Shown here one piece after another: positions 36,374 through 44,700 of a stretch of DNA of 64,000 bases. The stretch is from Maridesulfovibrio frigidus DSM 17176 (GTDB taxonomy: Bacteria; Desulfobacterota; Desulfovibrionia; Desulfovibrionales; Desulfovibrionaceae), in assembly GCF_000711735.1 (NCBI RefSeq), contig NZ_JONL01000002.1, positions 124,001 through 188,000 of the forward strand. The letters run 5' to 3'. Within the stretch, counting starts at the first letter, position 1. Every line of letters begins with the position of its first letter. Position numbers and translations under genes: made by a program. The notes beneath the pieces were generated by a model. It was not told where the DNA came from. It did not search any database and worked only from the letters and a program-made list of their open reading frames with translations.

Positions 36374-37651
36374 ATGTCTGATTCCGCTTACAAAAACATG
36401 TGGGAAAATCTAAATTTGGATATTGAGGCACACGATGGCCTTCTTGAAGTACTCGGTAAATTTTACGGTGACATTTATATGAGTCAGGAAGGACGTCTTA
36501 AGGGTATGGAATATCTTGATTTCGTACTTTCAGAAGTGCATGGGCTCCGCATTAAAGAACTAATGGATGCTAAAGAAGCAGGCAGAAAAATCATCGGAAC
36601 ATTCTGTGTTTTCGTACCCGAAGAGTTATCCCTTGCAGTTGATGCTATTCAAGTCGGACTGTGCGCTGGAGCAGATGCGGGAACAGAGGCAGCTGAAACT
36701 GTAGTGCCTCGAAATACTTGCGCTCTTATCAAATCTTTCATCGGTTTTAAAATGGCAAAAATCTGCCCTTACACCGAGTCATGCGACCTTATCATCGGAG
36801 AAACAACCTGCGATGGTAAGAAAAAAGCATATGAAGCATTCGGAGAAATGGCTCCTATGCACATCATGGAAGTTCCACAACGCAAAGAAGAAAGTGACCG
36901 AGTATTATGGAAATCTGAGGTTATTCGTTTGAAGGATGAGCTTGAAAAATTAACAGGCAAAACCATCACAGCCGAGTCTCTTAAAAAAGGCATTAAAATC
37001 ACAAATGACAAGCGCCGTGCGCTGCAACGTTTAAACAAACTTCGTGCCGCCAAGCCTACACCAATTTCCGGACGTGACGTTCTTTTGATTAATCAGGTCA
37101 GCTTCTATGATGATCCTATCCGCTTCACTCAAAGCATCAACGCCCTTTGCGACCAAATTGATGAACGCATCGCAAATAATGAAGGTATTGTAGCTGAAAA
37201 CACACCTCGTCTGATGCTTTCAGGTTGCCCGATGGCTGTTCCTAACTGGAAACTTCCATACATAATTGAAAGCTCAGGCGCAGTAGTTGTTGCAGAAGAA
37301 TCATGCATAGGAACACGCAACAGCCGTGACCTAGTTGACGAAACCGGCGAAACCGTCGAAGAAATGATTAATGCTATCTGTGACCGCTACATGAAGATAG
37401 ACTGTGCTTGCTTCACACCAAACAATGAGCGCATGGACAACATCAAAGAACTTGCTGAGCAAGCTGACGTTGATGGAGTTATTCATTACTCTCTCATGTT
37501 CTGTCAGCCTTATACCCATGAAGCTTTCAAAGTAGAAAAGACTCTAGCTTCTGAAAGCATTCCCATGCTTTCCATTGAAACAGATTACAGCATGGAAGAC
37601 GTTGAACAGTTGAAAACAAGGGTCGAAGCCTTTGTTGAAATGATTTCCTAA
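36374..37651 (+). CDS. Double-cubane-cluster reductase (2-hydroxyacyl-CoA dehydratase family, YjiM-like)
   Basis: 425 residues of the HgdB/HgdC-like family. Many conserved cysteines are visible: GLCAGADAG, VPRNTC, KICPYTESCDLIIGETTCDGKKK, and the late SGCPM, ESCIGTR and DCAC. The single-protein form matches the double-cubane [8Fe-9S] reductases (YjiM) that reduce small molecules at low potential. It is followed by its activator ATPase gene. The substrate is unknown (acetylene reduction is known only as a test activity). A small hairpin lies between the two genes. Confidence 0.85.
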   Translation: MSDSAYKNMWENLNLDIEAHDGLLEVLGKFYGDIYMSQEGRLKGMEYLDFVLSEVHGLRIKELMDAKEAGRKIIGTFCVFVPEELSLAVDAIQVGLCAGADAGTEAAETVVPRNTCALIKSFIGFKMAKICPYTESCDLIIGETTCDGKKKAYEAFGEMAPMHIMEVPQRKEESDRVLWKSEVIRLKDELEKLTGKTITAESLKKGIKITNDKRRALQRLNKLRAAKPTPISGRDVLLINQVSFYDDPIRFTQSINALCDQIDERIANNEGIVAENTPRLMLSGCPMAVPNWKLPYIIESSGAVVVAEESCIGTRNSRDLVDETGETVEEMINAICDRYMKIDCACFTPNNERMDNIKELAEQADVDGVIHYSLMFCQPYTHEAFKVEKTLASESIPMLSIETDYSMEDVEQLKTRVEAFVEMIS

Positions 37652-37671
37652 ACAGACCTTCCTACAAACAA

Positions 37672-37699
37672 ATATAGGGGAGCTTTTGCGCCCCTATAT
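37672..37699. other. Hairpin between reductase and activator genes
   Basis: 9-bp stem ATATAGGGG / CCCCTATAT with a 10-nt loop and no T-run. It may set relative expression or protect the upstream mRNA rather than stop transcription. Confidence 0.45.
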
Positions 37700-37717
37700 A
37701 TAAAATCACTGAGAATT

Positions 37718-38497
37718 ATGATGATAGCTGGAATTGATATAGGTTCACGATCGATGGAATTAGTCCTGCTGAACCGCGATGAAACAAACAATGAAGTTGT
37801 GCTTGAACGCAGATTACCAACCACGTTTGATCCCGCAGCGCAGCTGAAAATCATTCTGGAGGGGATTGCTCCAGAAATCATTTCCGCGACGGGTTATGGC
37901 AGAAAACTCGTTACCGAAGAACTTTGCGGGGTTCCATCTGTTTCGCTGACAGAGATAAAAGCCTACGCCCTTGGGGTTTCGCACCTGTTTCCTGAAGCGC
38001 GCACCATTCTTGATATTGGCGGGCAAGACACCAAAGCTATATCTCTGATGAAAAATGGAAAAGTTGCAAAATTTGAAATGAATGATCGCTGTGCGGCGGG
38101 AACTGGTAAATTTTTAGAGCACCTAGCAACTGTTTTTCAAATCCCGATTGAAGACTTCGGAAACTATGCTCTTGAAGGTGATCAGCCACTAATGATAAAT
38201 AGCATGTGCACCGTTTTTGCGGAGACAGAAGCGACCTCACTTATGGCCCAAGGTAAGAATCCGCGCGATATTGCACTCGGACTGCATGGTTCGATAGTTA
38301 GGCGTACAACTAATATGCTTCACAGAGTTGGGCTGAATGAGCCTCTGGTATTCGCGGGCGGAGTAGCCAACAACCCCTGTGTTATCAACATGTTAACACA
38401 CTCACTTAAGATATCTCCATCCGTTCCGGAAAGGCCGGATATGGTCGGCGCACTCGGTGCTGCACTCCACGGAAAAAATTTACTTAAAATATCTTAA
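37718..38497 (+). CDS. ATP-dependent activator of the double-cubane reductase (BcrAD/HgdC family, YjiL-like)
   Basis: 259 residues with an actin-like ATPase fold. It shows AGIDIGSRSMELVLL, TGYGRKLV, DIGGQDTKAI, and the cluster cysteine in NDRCAAGTGKFLE plus a second cysteine in NSMCTVFAETE. FAGGVANNP closes the site. The homodimer carries one [4Fe-4S] cluster between subunits and pumps electrons into the partner at ATP cost. It is 66 bp downstream of the reductase gene, on the same strand. Confidence 0.93.
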   Translation: MMIAGIDIGSRSMELVLLNRDETNNEVVLERRLPTTFDPAAQLKIILEGIAPEIISATGYGRKLVTEELCGVPSVSLTEIKAYALGVSHLFPEARTILDIGGQDTKAISLMKNGKVAKFEMNDRCAAGTGKFLEHLATVFQIPIEDFGNYALEGDQPLMINSMCTVFAETEATSLMAQGKNPRDIALGLHGSIVRRTTNMLHRVGLNEPLVFAGGVANNPCVINMLTHSLKISPSVPERPDMVGALGAALHGKNLLKIS

Positions 38498-38600
38498 ACA
38501 AATGGTTTGAAAAATAAGTCCAATACCGTTAGGTTCCCATTGTTCGCGGCACTAAAAAACACATCTGTCGCGAAGTTTTTTCCCTCTAGGAGTATAGAGA

Positions 38601-40103
38601 ATGTCCGAGCAGAACGTGGAAGCTAATGGTGAAGAAAACTTTGCCGAACTTTTTGAAGCCTTTCAGTCAGAGTCAAACGACAACCTTCAAGTCGGTGATT
38701 TAGTCAAAGGAACTGTAATTTCAATCACAAAGGATTCCGTGTTTATTGACACTGGTTCCAAAGTTGATGGAATTGTAAACCGTGAAGAACTAAATGATCC
38801 CGAAGGTGAACTGACCGTTAAGGACGGAGACGCCGTAGAACTCTACGTAATATCCATAGACAGTAATGGAATCAGCCTATCCAAAGCCATGTCCGGCGCA
38901 GGCGGCCTCAATATGCTTAATGATGCATATGAGAGCGGCGTACCTGTAGAAGGCAAGGTTCTAGAAACATGTAAAGGCGGTTTCAGAGTCAGCATGATGC
39001 ACCGCAAGGTATTCTGTCCTGTCAGCCAGATTGACGCAACTTTCGTGGAAACCCCCGAAGATTACGTTGGTGACACACACAATTTCAAGATCATCAAGTT
39101 CGAAGAAAACGGACGTAACATCGTCGTTTCCCGCAGAGCTCTTCTTGAAGTTGAACAGGAAAAATTCCGCGAGAAATTCCTCGAGGAAGTCAAGCCTGAC
39201 GCAGTCATGGATGGTAAAGTCACTAAGCTTATGGCATTTGGTGCCTTTGTGGAACTGGCTCCCGGCGTAGAAGGAATGGTTCACATTTCTGAACTCAGCT
39301 GGTCCCGCTCTGCGAAACCCGAAGACATTGTTCAGCCCGGTGATGAAATCACTGTAAGAATTCTTTCTATCGAGACTCGCAAAGACGGCAAAGGACTGAA
39401 AATCGGTCTTTCTCTCAAGCAGCTTCAGGCTGATCCTTGGGACGAGCTCGGCGATAAGTTCAGTGCTGGCGACAAAGTCACCGGAACGGTTGCCCGTTGC
39501 GCAGACTTCGGCGCATTTGTTGAGATCGCTCCCGGCATCGAAGGACTCGTTCATATCTCAGAAATGAGCTATACTAAACGCGTTCACAAGCCTGCCGACG
39601 AAGTTACTCCTGGACAGGAAGTATCTGTAATGATCAAAGACCTCGACCCAGTTAAACGTCGCATTGCACTTAGCATGAAAGACGCTGCTGGCGATCCATG
39701 GCTTGACGTTGAAGATTCTTTCAAACCCGGCACTGAAGTTGAAGGGACTGTTGAGAACAAAGCTGAATTCGGTATTTTCATCAGCCTTGCTCCTGGCATC
39801 ACCGGGCTTCTGCCTATGTCACACATCTCCCGCTCAGACAAAAAAGTTGAGCTGGAAGCACTGACTCCAGGCCAGAAAGTTAAAGTTTTCGTTGCTGACC
39901 TCAACGTTGCTGACCGCAAAGTAACATTGACAGTTGGTGAGCCGAAAGAAAATGAAGACTGGAAACAGTACTCCAAACCTGCTCCTAGAAAATCCGCTCC
40001 TCGCAAACAGCAGTCTGCTCAAAGCATGACTTCTGGCGACACAGCTGGTTTTGGTGGCCTTCTTGGTATGAAACTACAAGAAGCCATGAAAAACAAAAAA
40101 TAG
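38601..40103 (+). CDS. S1-domain RNA-binding protein (ribosomal protein S1-like)
   Basis: 500 residues with about five S1 motifs, starting near residues 31, 110, 200, 287 and 374; FGAFVELAPGVEGMVHISELS is the best conserved type. A basic, alanine/proline-rich tail follows (KPAPRKSAPRKQQ). The standard RpsA has six S1 domains, so this may be a shortened S1 or a paralogue. It would bind mRNA at the ribosome. AGGAG precedes the ATG by about 8 bases. A strong terminator follows. Confidence 0.82.
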   Translation: MSEQNVEANGEENFAELFEAFQSESNDNLQVGDLVKGTVISITKDSVFIDTGSKVDGIVNREELNDPEGELTVKDGDAVELYVISIDSNGISLSKAMSGAGGLNMLNDAYESGVPVEGKVLETCKGGFRVSMMHRKVFCPVSQIDATFVETPEDYVGDTHNFKIIKFEENGRNIVVSRRALLEVEQEKFREKFLEEVKPDAVMDGKVTKLMAFGAFVELAPGVEGMVHISELSWSRSAKPEDIVQPGDEITVRILSIETRKDGKGLKIGLSLKQLQADPWDELGDKFSAGDKVTGTVARCADFGAFVEIAPGIEGLVHISEMSYTKRVHKPADEVTPGQEVSVMIKDLDPVKRRIALSMKDAAGDPWLDVEDSFKPGTEVEGTVENKAEFGIFISLAPGITGLLPMSHISRSDKKVELEALTPGQKVKVFVADLNVADRKVTLTVGEPKENEDWKQYSKPAPRKSAPRKQQSAQSMTSGDTAGFGGLLGMKLQEAMKNKK

Positions 40104-40110
40104 TGCTCAC

Positions 40111-40146
40111 GGCCGGATTCTTCACAGAATCCGGCCTTCTTTTTTT
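40111..40146 (+). terminator. Terminator of the S1 gene
   Basis: 11-bp perfect stem GGCCGGATTCT / AGAATCCGGCC with a TCAC loop and a T-rich tail. Confidence 0.95.
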
Positions 40147-40159
40147 ACCGCCTAATATT

Positions 40160-40381
40160 ATGAATAAAAACTCCATCATCTGCTGGGCAGACTGCTGAAC
40201 AGGTTTTATCGAGACGAGTTCCCGTCTCCAAGATCTCGAGTCAGGCATGACTGTCCCTGTTGAAATATTCACAGACCAACGCGCGCGGATAGATAGAATA
40301 TCCGCAGTTAAGGGTGCGGAAGTTCTAAAAGAAATCTCCTTAGATGACACAAAAAAGCTTTTAATTCTTCGCAAAAAATAG
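40160..40381 (+). CDS. Small frame with in-frame UGA: candidate selenoprotein or gene remnant
   Basis: From ATG 40160 the frame reads MNKNSIICWADC, then TGA at 40196-40198. It then continues for 60 more protein-like codons (TGFIETSSRLQDLESG ... KKLLILRKK) to TAG at 40381. After the UGA a hairpin GAGACG-AGTTCC-CGTCTC starts its loop 18 nt downstream, with a G in the first two loop positions. This fits the bacterial SECIS rules. Cys next to the UGA (CU pair) would suit a redox protein. Against this, the ATG follows a terminator by only 13 bp, there is no good ribosome site, and I know no such family. A truncated gene is the alternative (ATG at 40247 would give 44 aa). Confidence 0.35.
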
Positions 40382-40450
40382 TCTTCTACATTCTGGCAAA
40401 CACGATTGTACAGCAGCACCGCTGATAATTCCGCAATCCAGACTATACCC

Positions 40451-41176
40451 ATGACCCCATTTATACTTGTTCCACTAATTTTTCTAAGCGCTGGTTTCCT
40501 GCAAGGATTGACCGGATTCGGCTCTGCGCTTATTGCTATGCCTCTGCTTGCCATGATCCTAGATATCAAGACCGCAGTTGCTGTCTGCACGCTTTGCGGA
40601 GTGACCATAAACCTCAAAATGGCTATGAATCTGCGTTCCAACCTTGATCGCAAAAAGATCCTTCCACTAATTATCGGTAGTATCCCCGGCGCGATCTTCG
40701 GAACTGTGGTCCTTAAAGAAATGGACGCACATCTTATCACTTTGTTCCTAGGCGCGCTGGTAGCTGGCTACGCTCTATATTCGTTACTTATGAAGCCTAT
40801 CGTCCTTAAACTAAACCCTGCGTGGGGGCTTCTTTCAGGTTTTTTGACAGGATCAATAACCGCAGCTGTGAGTGCAGGCGGACCACCGACTATCATATAC
40901 GCAACACTCATGGGCTGGAAGAAAGATGATTTCAAAGCAACACTATCCGGCTTCTTTTTAGCAGCGGCTTCTATGGCTGCGGCAGGTCATTTAATAAGCG
41001 GTCTTACGACTCTTTATGTTTTCAAGCTTTTTCTGGTATCTCTAATTCCCGTACAACTCGGAGTTTTCCTCGGGCATACCCTTTCTGGAAAGGTGACCGA
41101 AGGACTTTATAAAAAAATGGTTATGATTCTGCTTGTCTTCATGGGAATCATGCTTATTTTTTACAGCACGAGATAA
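40451..41176 (+). CDS. TauE/SafE-family membrane permease
   Basis: 241 residues from the ATG at 40451 (a TTG 45 bp upstream would add a polar stretch that does not fit the family). About eight hydrophobic helices are visible. The family pattern GFLQGLTGFGSALIAMP is in the first helix, and a repeat-like TGSITAAVSAGGPP lies in the second half. These proteins export sulfite or sulfoacetate-type anions, or import small organosulfur acids. A sulfur-anion role would suit a sulfate reducer, but the substrate is not shown. Confidence 0.85.
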   Translation: MTPFILVPLIFLSAGFLQGLTGFGSALIAMPLLAMILDIKTAVAVCTLCGVTINLKMAMNLRSNLDRKKILPLIIGSIPGAIFGTVVLKEMDAHLITLFLGALVAGYALYSLLMKPIVLKLNPAWGLLSGFLTGSITAAVSAGGPPTIIYATLMGWKKDDFKATLSGFFLAAASMAAAGHLISGLTTLYVFKLFLVSLIPVQLGVFLGHTLSGKVTEGLYKKMVMILLVFMGIMLIFYSTR

Positions 41177-41201
41177 GACTTTAAGCACGGAGAAAAAACT
41201 C

Positions 41202-41723
41202 ATGTTCGGCAAAATATTTTTAGCCTTTGTTGTTATCCCGATTTTTGATTTGTATCTGCTTGTGAAAATTGGGGGAGAAATCGGAACCCTCAATACCGTA
41301 ATGCTGGTACTGCTCACCGCATTTATCGGAGCATCCCTTGCCCGTTCGCAGGGCATGTCCACCATGCAGAAAGTGCGCGAAAACATGGATCGCGGGGTAA
41401 TGCCTGCCGAAGAGATCCTAGACGCAGTAATAATATTCGCAGCCGGACTTGTGCTGCTTACTCCCGGTTTCATTACCGATGCGTTAGGTCTGCTTCTGCT
41501 CTTCCCGCCCACACGCGGATATTTCAAGCGCTGGTTGCGTGTTCAAATTGAACAGATGAAGAAAAATCCGAATGTTCACATGACCTACCAGCAGACAGAA
41601 TTTAAAGCTTGGACCAACCAAGAACAGCCTTCACAACGACTTGATAACGTAATTGATATCGAAGCCAGTGAAACAAAATCTAACGAAGCAAAAAATGACG
41701 ATAAGGATACACCGATCCAGTAA
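41202..41723 (+). CDS. fxsA: FxsA-family membrane protein
   Basis: 173 residues from the ATG at 41202, chosen for its GGAG ribosome site and for the conserved N-terminus (FLAFVVIPIFDLYLLVKIG). Three to four short helices are followed by LLLLFPPTRGYFKRW, the FxsA signature, and a polar tail. E. coli FxsA counters F-plasmid exclusion of phage T7; the normal role is unknown. It sits 25 bp after the permease gene, probably in one operon. Confidence 0.88.
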   Translation: MFGKIFLAFVVIPIFDLYLLVKIGGEIGTLNTVMLVLLTAFIGASLARSQGMSTMQKVRENMDRGVMPAEEILDAVIIFAAGLVLLTPGFITDALGLLLLFPPTRGYFKRWLRVQIEQMKKNPNVHMTYQQTEFKAWTNQEQPSQRLDNVIDIEASETKSNEAKNDDKDTPIQ

Positions 41724-41757
41724 CCTCCCCCCACCTCTGCCCTCAAGTAAATTGCAT

Positions 41758-41800
41758 AAAAAAATCCCGCCCTCGATTCGAGAGCGGGATTTTTGTTTTT
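41758..41800. terminator. Bidirectional terminator after fxsA
   Basis: Stem AAAAATCCCGC / GCGGGATTTTT with an inner CTCG/CGAG stem, flanked by A and T runs. Confidence 0.93.
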
Positions 41801-42032
41801 AATAATCAAAAAAATGCAGAATGTGAAATCAATCTTTACACCAAATGTTGCATTTTATTCAGAAGAAACAAGCATTGACTTGTTATACTTAAAACAATAT
41901 ACAAACAAATCTTTGCTATCTTAATATCAATAAAAAACTCATATAGACATATTTAAGCGTATTTTAACATCACTATTGATAACTATCCTTCCTCCATTTA
42001 ATATAGAATATAACTAAAATTTAAGAATTTAA

Positions 42033-43508
42033 ATGAAAATACTACTATTCGATTTAGGCACCAACAGAGAAGAATACAATGAGCCCATTGGAATATGCTG
42101 CCTACAACCGATGCTGCTGCAACACGACGTTGATATGTATTGGGAAAAGATTTCAACTCCTCCGACTTACAAAAAATATGATCTAATTGGTTTAAGTGTT
42201 GGGCTTGGAAGATATGATTATTTCAAAAAGCAAATGGATATCATCAAGACGGAGAACCCTAGCGCAATGGTATTCGTTGGAGGAAACACACCCACTTTTG
42301 CCTACGAAGAACTACTAGCTGATTTCCCCGAAATAGTATGCGTCGTAGGTGAAGGAGAATCGGCAACAGCAAATTTAGTTGAAGCTTTCGAAAACAAAAA
42401 AATTACTCTAAAAGAAATAAAGAACTTAGCATTTATCGAGAACGGATCTCTTGTTGAAACTGAACGCCTTCAGGAGGATCTTACTCTACATAAAGGAGCA
42501 GCACGGTATTTCATTTCTGACGTTATCGATCGGCAGGGCATTGCAAGAATAGAAGGAAGTAGAGGATGTCCATGGGGAAAATGTAGTTTCTGTTGCGTTG
42601 AAGCAAAATATGGATCCTCTACATGGCGCCCATTCCCAATAGACCATATTCTGATTGAACTTATCAAACTTAATGATTTAGGAATAACCTCACCATACTT
42701 TACAGATGAAGATTTCTTTGGAGAAGATTACCCTCGATCGATTAAATTAGCACAATTAATCGTTGAGCAAAAAAAGGCTGGTATAATTGCCAATGAAATG
42801 AACTTTTTTGCATCTATCAGAGTAAAGGATGTTAACAAAGAAGGAATCGTTGCTCTAAAAGAATGGAAAAAAGCAGGTCTACGAGAAGTTTTCATAGGAG
42901 TTGAATCATGCAGTGAAGAACAACTCAAGCGATACAAAAAAGGAGTGTTGCCAAACGAGAATCTTAAAGCAATTGAAACACTGCAGAACTTGGGATTTAC
43001 CGTTGACACAGGCTTTATACTATTTGACCCACAAATGAATTATGAAGAATTAAAAGCTAGCGTTAAACTTATCGAGCATATCCATGACATGGGAATTGAC
43101 TCGCGCTCAATCAAATCTCTAAGGGTGCAGCCAAAAACCAAATATTATTTCGATATTATTGCAAAAGGCACCACGACCTCACCACTAAGTATATCCTCTC
43201 TAAAATATGATATTGAATACCAAGACAAAAAAGTTCTAAAAGCAAAAAAAATCTTTGAACAATTTGATTCTATATTTAAAGAGGAACTACACACCTTACA
43301 AGCAAAATCGAGAGGAGAAGTAAACTCAGAAGACGAAAGAGCTACAATAAAAAAGACCCTTGATAGCTGTAGAAAGGTAGATACACAGGCCCTCTCATAC
43401 TTAATAAAAAACCTAGATTCAGGAAACTTAAAAAAATATTTGGTTTCTTTTATCTCTAAAAAAGAAGCATTACTGAAGAATTCGGGATCGGATCTTAATC
43501 CTGAATAA
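42033..43508 (+). CDS. B12-binding-type radical SAM protein
   Basis: 491 residues. The N-terminal 130 form a cobalamin-binding-like Rossmann domain (LLFDLGTN ... FVGGNTPTF). A radical SAM domain follows with the cluster motif SRGCPWGKCSFC (near 180-191), a CX4CX2C spacing seen in several B12-radical SAM groups instead of CX3CX2C. Further TIM-barrel segments include PYFTDEDFFGE and EVFIGVES. Substrate unknown. It is AT-rich and stands alone between terminators, suggesting a separate acquisition. Its end overlaps the convergent rlpA gene by 14 bp. Confidence 0.82.
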   Translation: MKILLFDLGTNREEYNEPIGICCLQPMLLQHDVDMYWEKISTPPTYKKYDLIGLSVGLGRYDYFKKQMDIIKTENPSAMVFVGGNTPTFAYEELLADFPEIVCVVGEGESATANLVEAFENKKITLKEIKNLAFIENGSLVETERLQEDLTLHKGAARYFISDVIDRQGIARIEGSRGCPWGKCSFCCVEAKYGSSTWRPFPIDHILIELIKLNDLGITSPYFTDEDFFGEDYPRSIKLAQLIVEQKKAGIIANEMNFFASIRVKDVNKEGIVALKEWKKAGLREVFIGVESCSEEQLKRYKKGVLPNENLKAIETLQNLGFTVDTGFILFDPQMNYEELKASVKLIEHIHDMGIDSRSIKSLRVQPKTKYYFDIIAKGTTTSPLSISSLKYDIEYQDKKVLKAKKIFEQFDSIFKEELHTLQAKSRGEVNSEDERATIKKTLDSCRKVDTQALSYLIKNLDSGNLKKYLVSFISKKEALLKNSGSDLNPE

Positions 43509-44259
43509 CGTCCGCTAGTATAAAAGTTCCAGTGAATCCTTTTCCTATTTTTTTATGAGCTGCGCGAGCACTGGACAAACTTTTATACATACCTAGCTGA
43601 ACTTTGAAAATCTGCGCACTATCTGTCACAACTCTTACAATCCTTGAATTGTTGAAGCCTGACTTTTGGAGTCTTCCAATAAGCATATCCGCATTATCTT
43701 TTACTTTGTACGCCCCCACCTGAATATAAAAAGATCCGTAAATATTTTTCTGAACAGGCGCAGCAATTGCGATTGAAACCAGCTCTGAGTCTGAAGACGG
43801 CTTAGGAGTCGGTGCTTTTTTTACTTCAGGACGATACGGTTCTATGCTGACATTCGCCTTACCGGCATCAAGAAAATCGAGCTTTTGAGCGGCTGCGCGG
43901 GAAAGATCAATTATACGGTCCGGAACAAACGGGCCTCTATCGTTAATAACTACGGCAACACTTTTTCCGGAACTAAGATTTGTTACCGTAACTTTCACGC
44001 CCAGCGGCAAATAGTTATGCGCGGCAGTCAATTTATCCATATCATACGGTTCACCACTGGCTGTGACCTTACCTTGAAACTTTTCGCCATACCATGAAGC
44101 CACGCCTTCTTCTTTATAGTTAGCAGGAATAACTCTAGTTTTTGTTGAAGCGGACGCTTTGCTCGCCACAGTACTGTTCATAGTCTGCTCTGCTGCAAAA
44201 GCAGACCCAGCAAAAATAATAGTGAATACGAATTGTACCAATAAAAATCGTTTAAACAT
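43495..44259 (-). CDS. rlpA: RlpA-family septal protein with SPOR domain
   Basis: 254 residues. A signal peptide (about 1-22, ending AFA-AEQ) is followed by the double-psi barrel with EGVASWYGEKFQGKVTASGE, MDKLTAAHNYLPLG and VVINDRGPF. A C-terminal SPOR domain (about 175-252) binds denuded septal glycan. RlpA is a lytic transglycosylase or a septal glycan binder at division sites. The His in TAAHNYLPLG and the Asp in NDRGPF are present, so it may be active. Confidence 0.92.
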   Translation of the reverse strand: MFKRFLLVQFVFTIIFAGSAFAAEQTMNSTVASKASASTKTRVIPANYKEEGVASWYGEKFQGKVTASGEPYDMDKLTAAHNYLPLGVKVTVTNLSSGKSVAVVINDRGPFVPDRIIDLSRAAAQKLDFLDAGKANVSIEPYRPEVKKAPTPKPSSDSELVSIAIAAPVQKNIYGSFYIQVGAYKVKDNADMLIGRLQKSGFNNSRIVRVVTDSAQIFKVQLGMYKSLSSARAAHKKIGKGFTGTFILADVIQD

Positions 44260-44352
44260 AAAAATCTCCTACCGTATGATATGTATAGTCTTGTGCTACA
44301 GCACTATACCTTTATTAAGTATTAGCGTTCATTGCAAGCGGGCATGGGAAAA

Positions 44353-44661
44353 TTATAATTTCTTCATCTCTCTTTCACGCATTGTTTCGTTAAATTCGCC
44401 AAGATCATACATTCTAATTTTGTTGCTTCGCGGAAATTCACGCTTAAATAAATTTTTCAACAACTTACGCACCGTTTTTAACGTTGTTTTGTGTTCTAAT
44501 ACTTCATAACCATCCTCAAATATAGTGAACTCTTCATCTATATGATGTAGAATGAGCAAAGAACGGTTGCGTTTGTATGTTCGCAGGTCTATGCAGTGCC
44601 CTACGGGAAGCTTTTTTAACTTCCGCAGCACCGACTCAAGAGCGGTTGCTTTATCAATCAT
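44353..44661 (-). CDS. Conserved-looking small protein of unknown function
   Basis: 102 residues from the ATG at 44661 (a TTG at 44685 would add 8). Basic, with GHCIDLRTYKRNRSLLILHHIDEEFTIFEDGYE as its middle beta-like part, then a charged helix. It looks like a small cytoplasmic protein. No family recognised. It is divergent from rlmD and their promoter regions overlap. Confidence 0.5.
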   Translation of the reverse strand: MIDKATALESVLRKLKKLPVGHCIDLRTYKRNRSLLILHHIDEEFTIFEDGYEVLEHKTTLKTVRKLLKNLFKREFPRSNKIRMYDLGEFNETMREREMKKL

Positions 44662-44700
44662 GAGCAGGAATATACCTTGGCTCAAGGAGAACTGTCAAAT

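Noticed and set aside
38961..39554. Long minus-strand frame within the S1-domain gene
   Set aside because: Antisense shadow of a well-supported gene; no family features or start signals.
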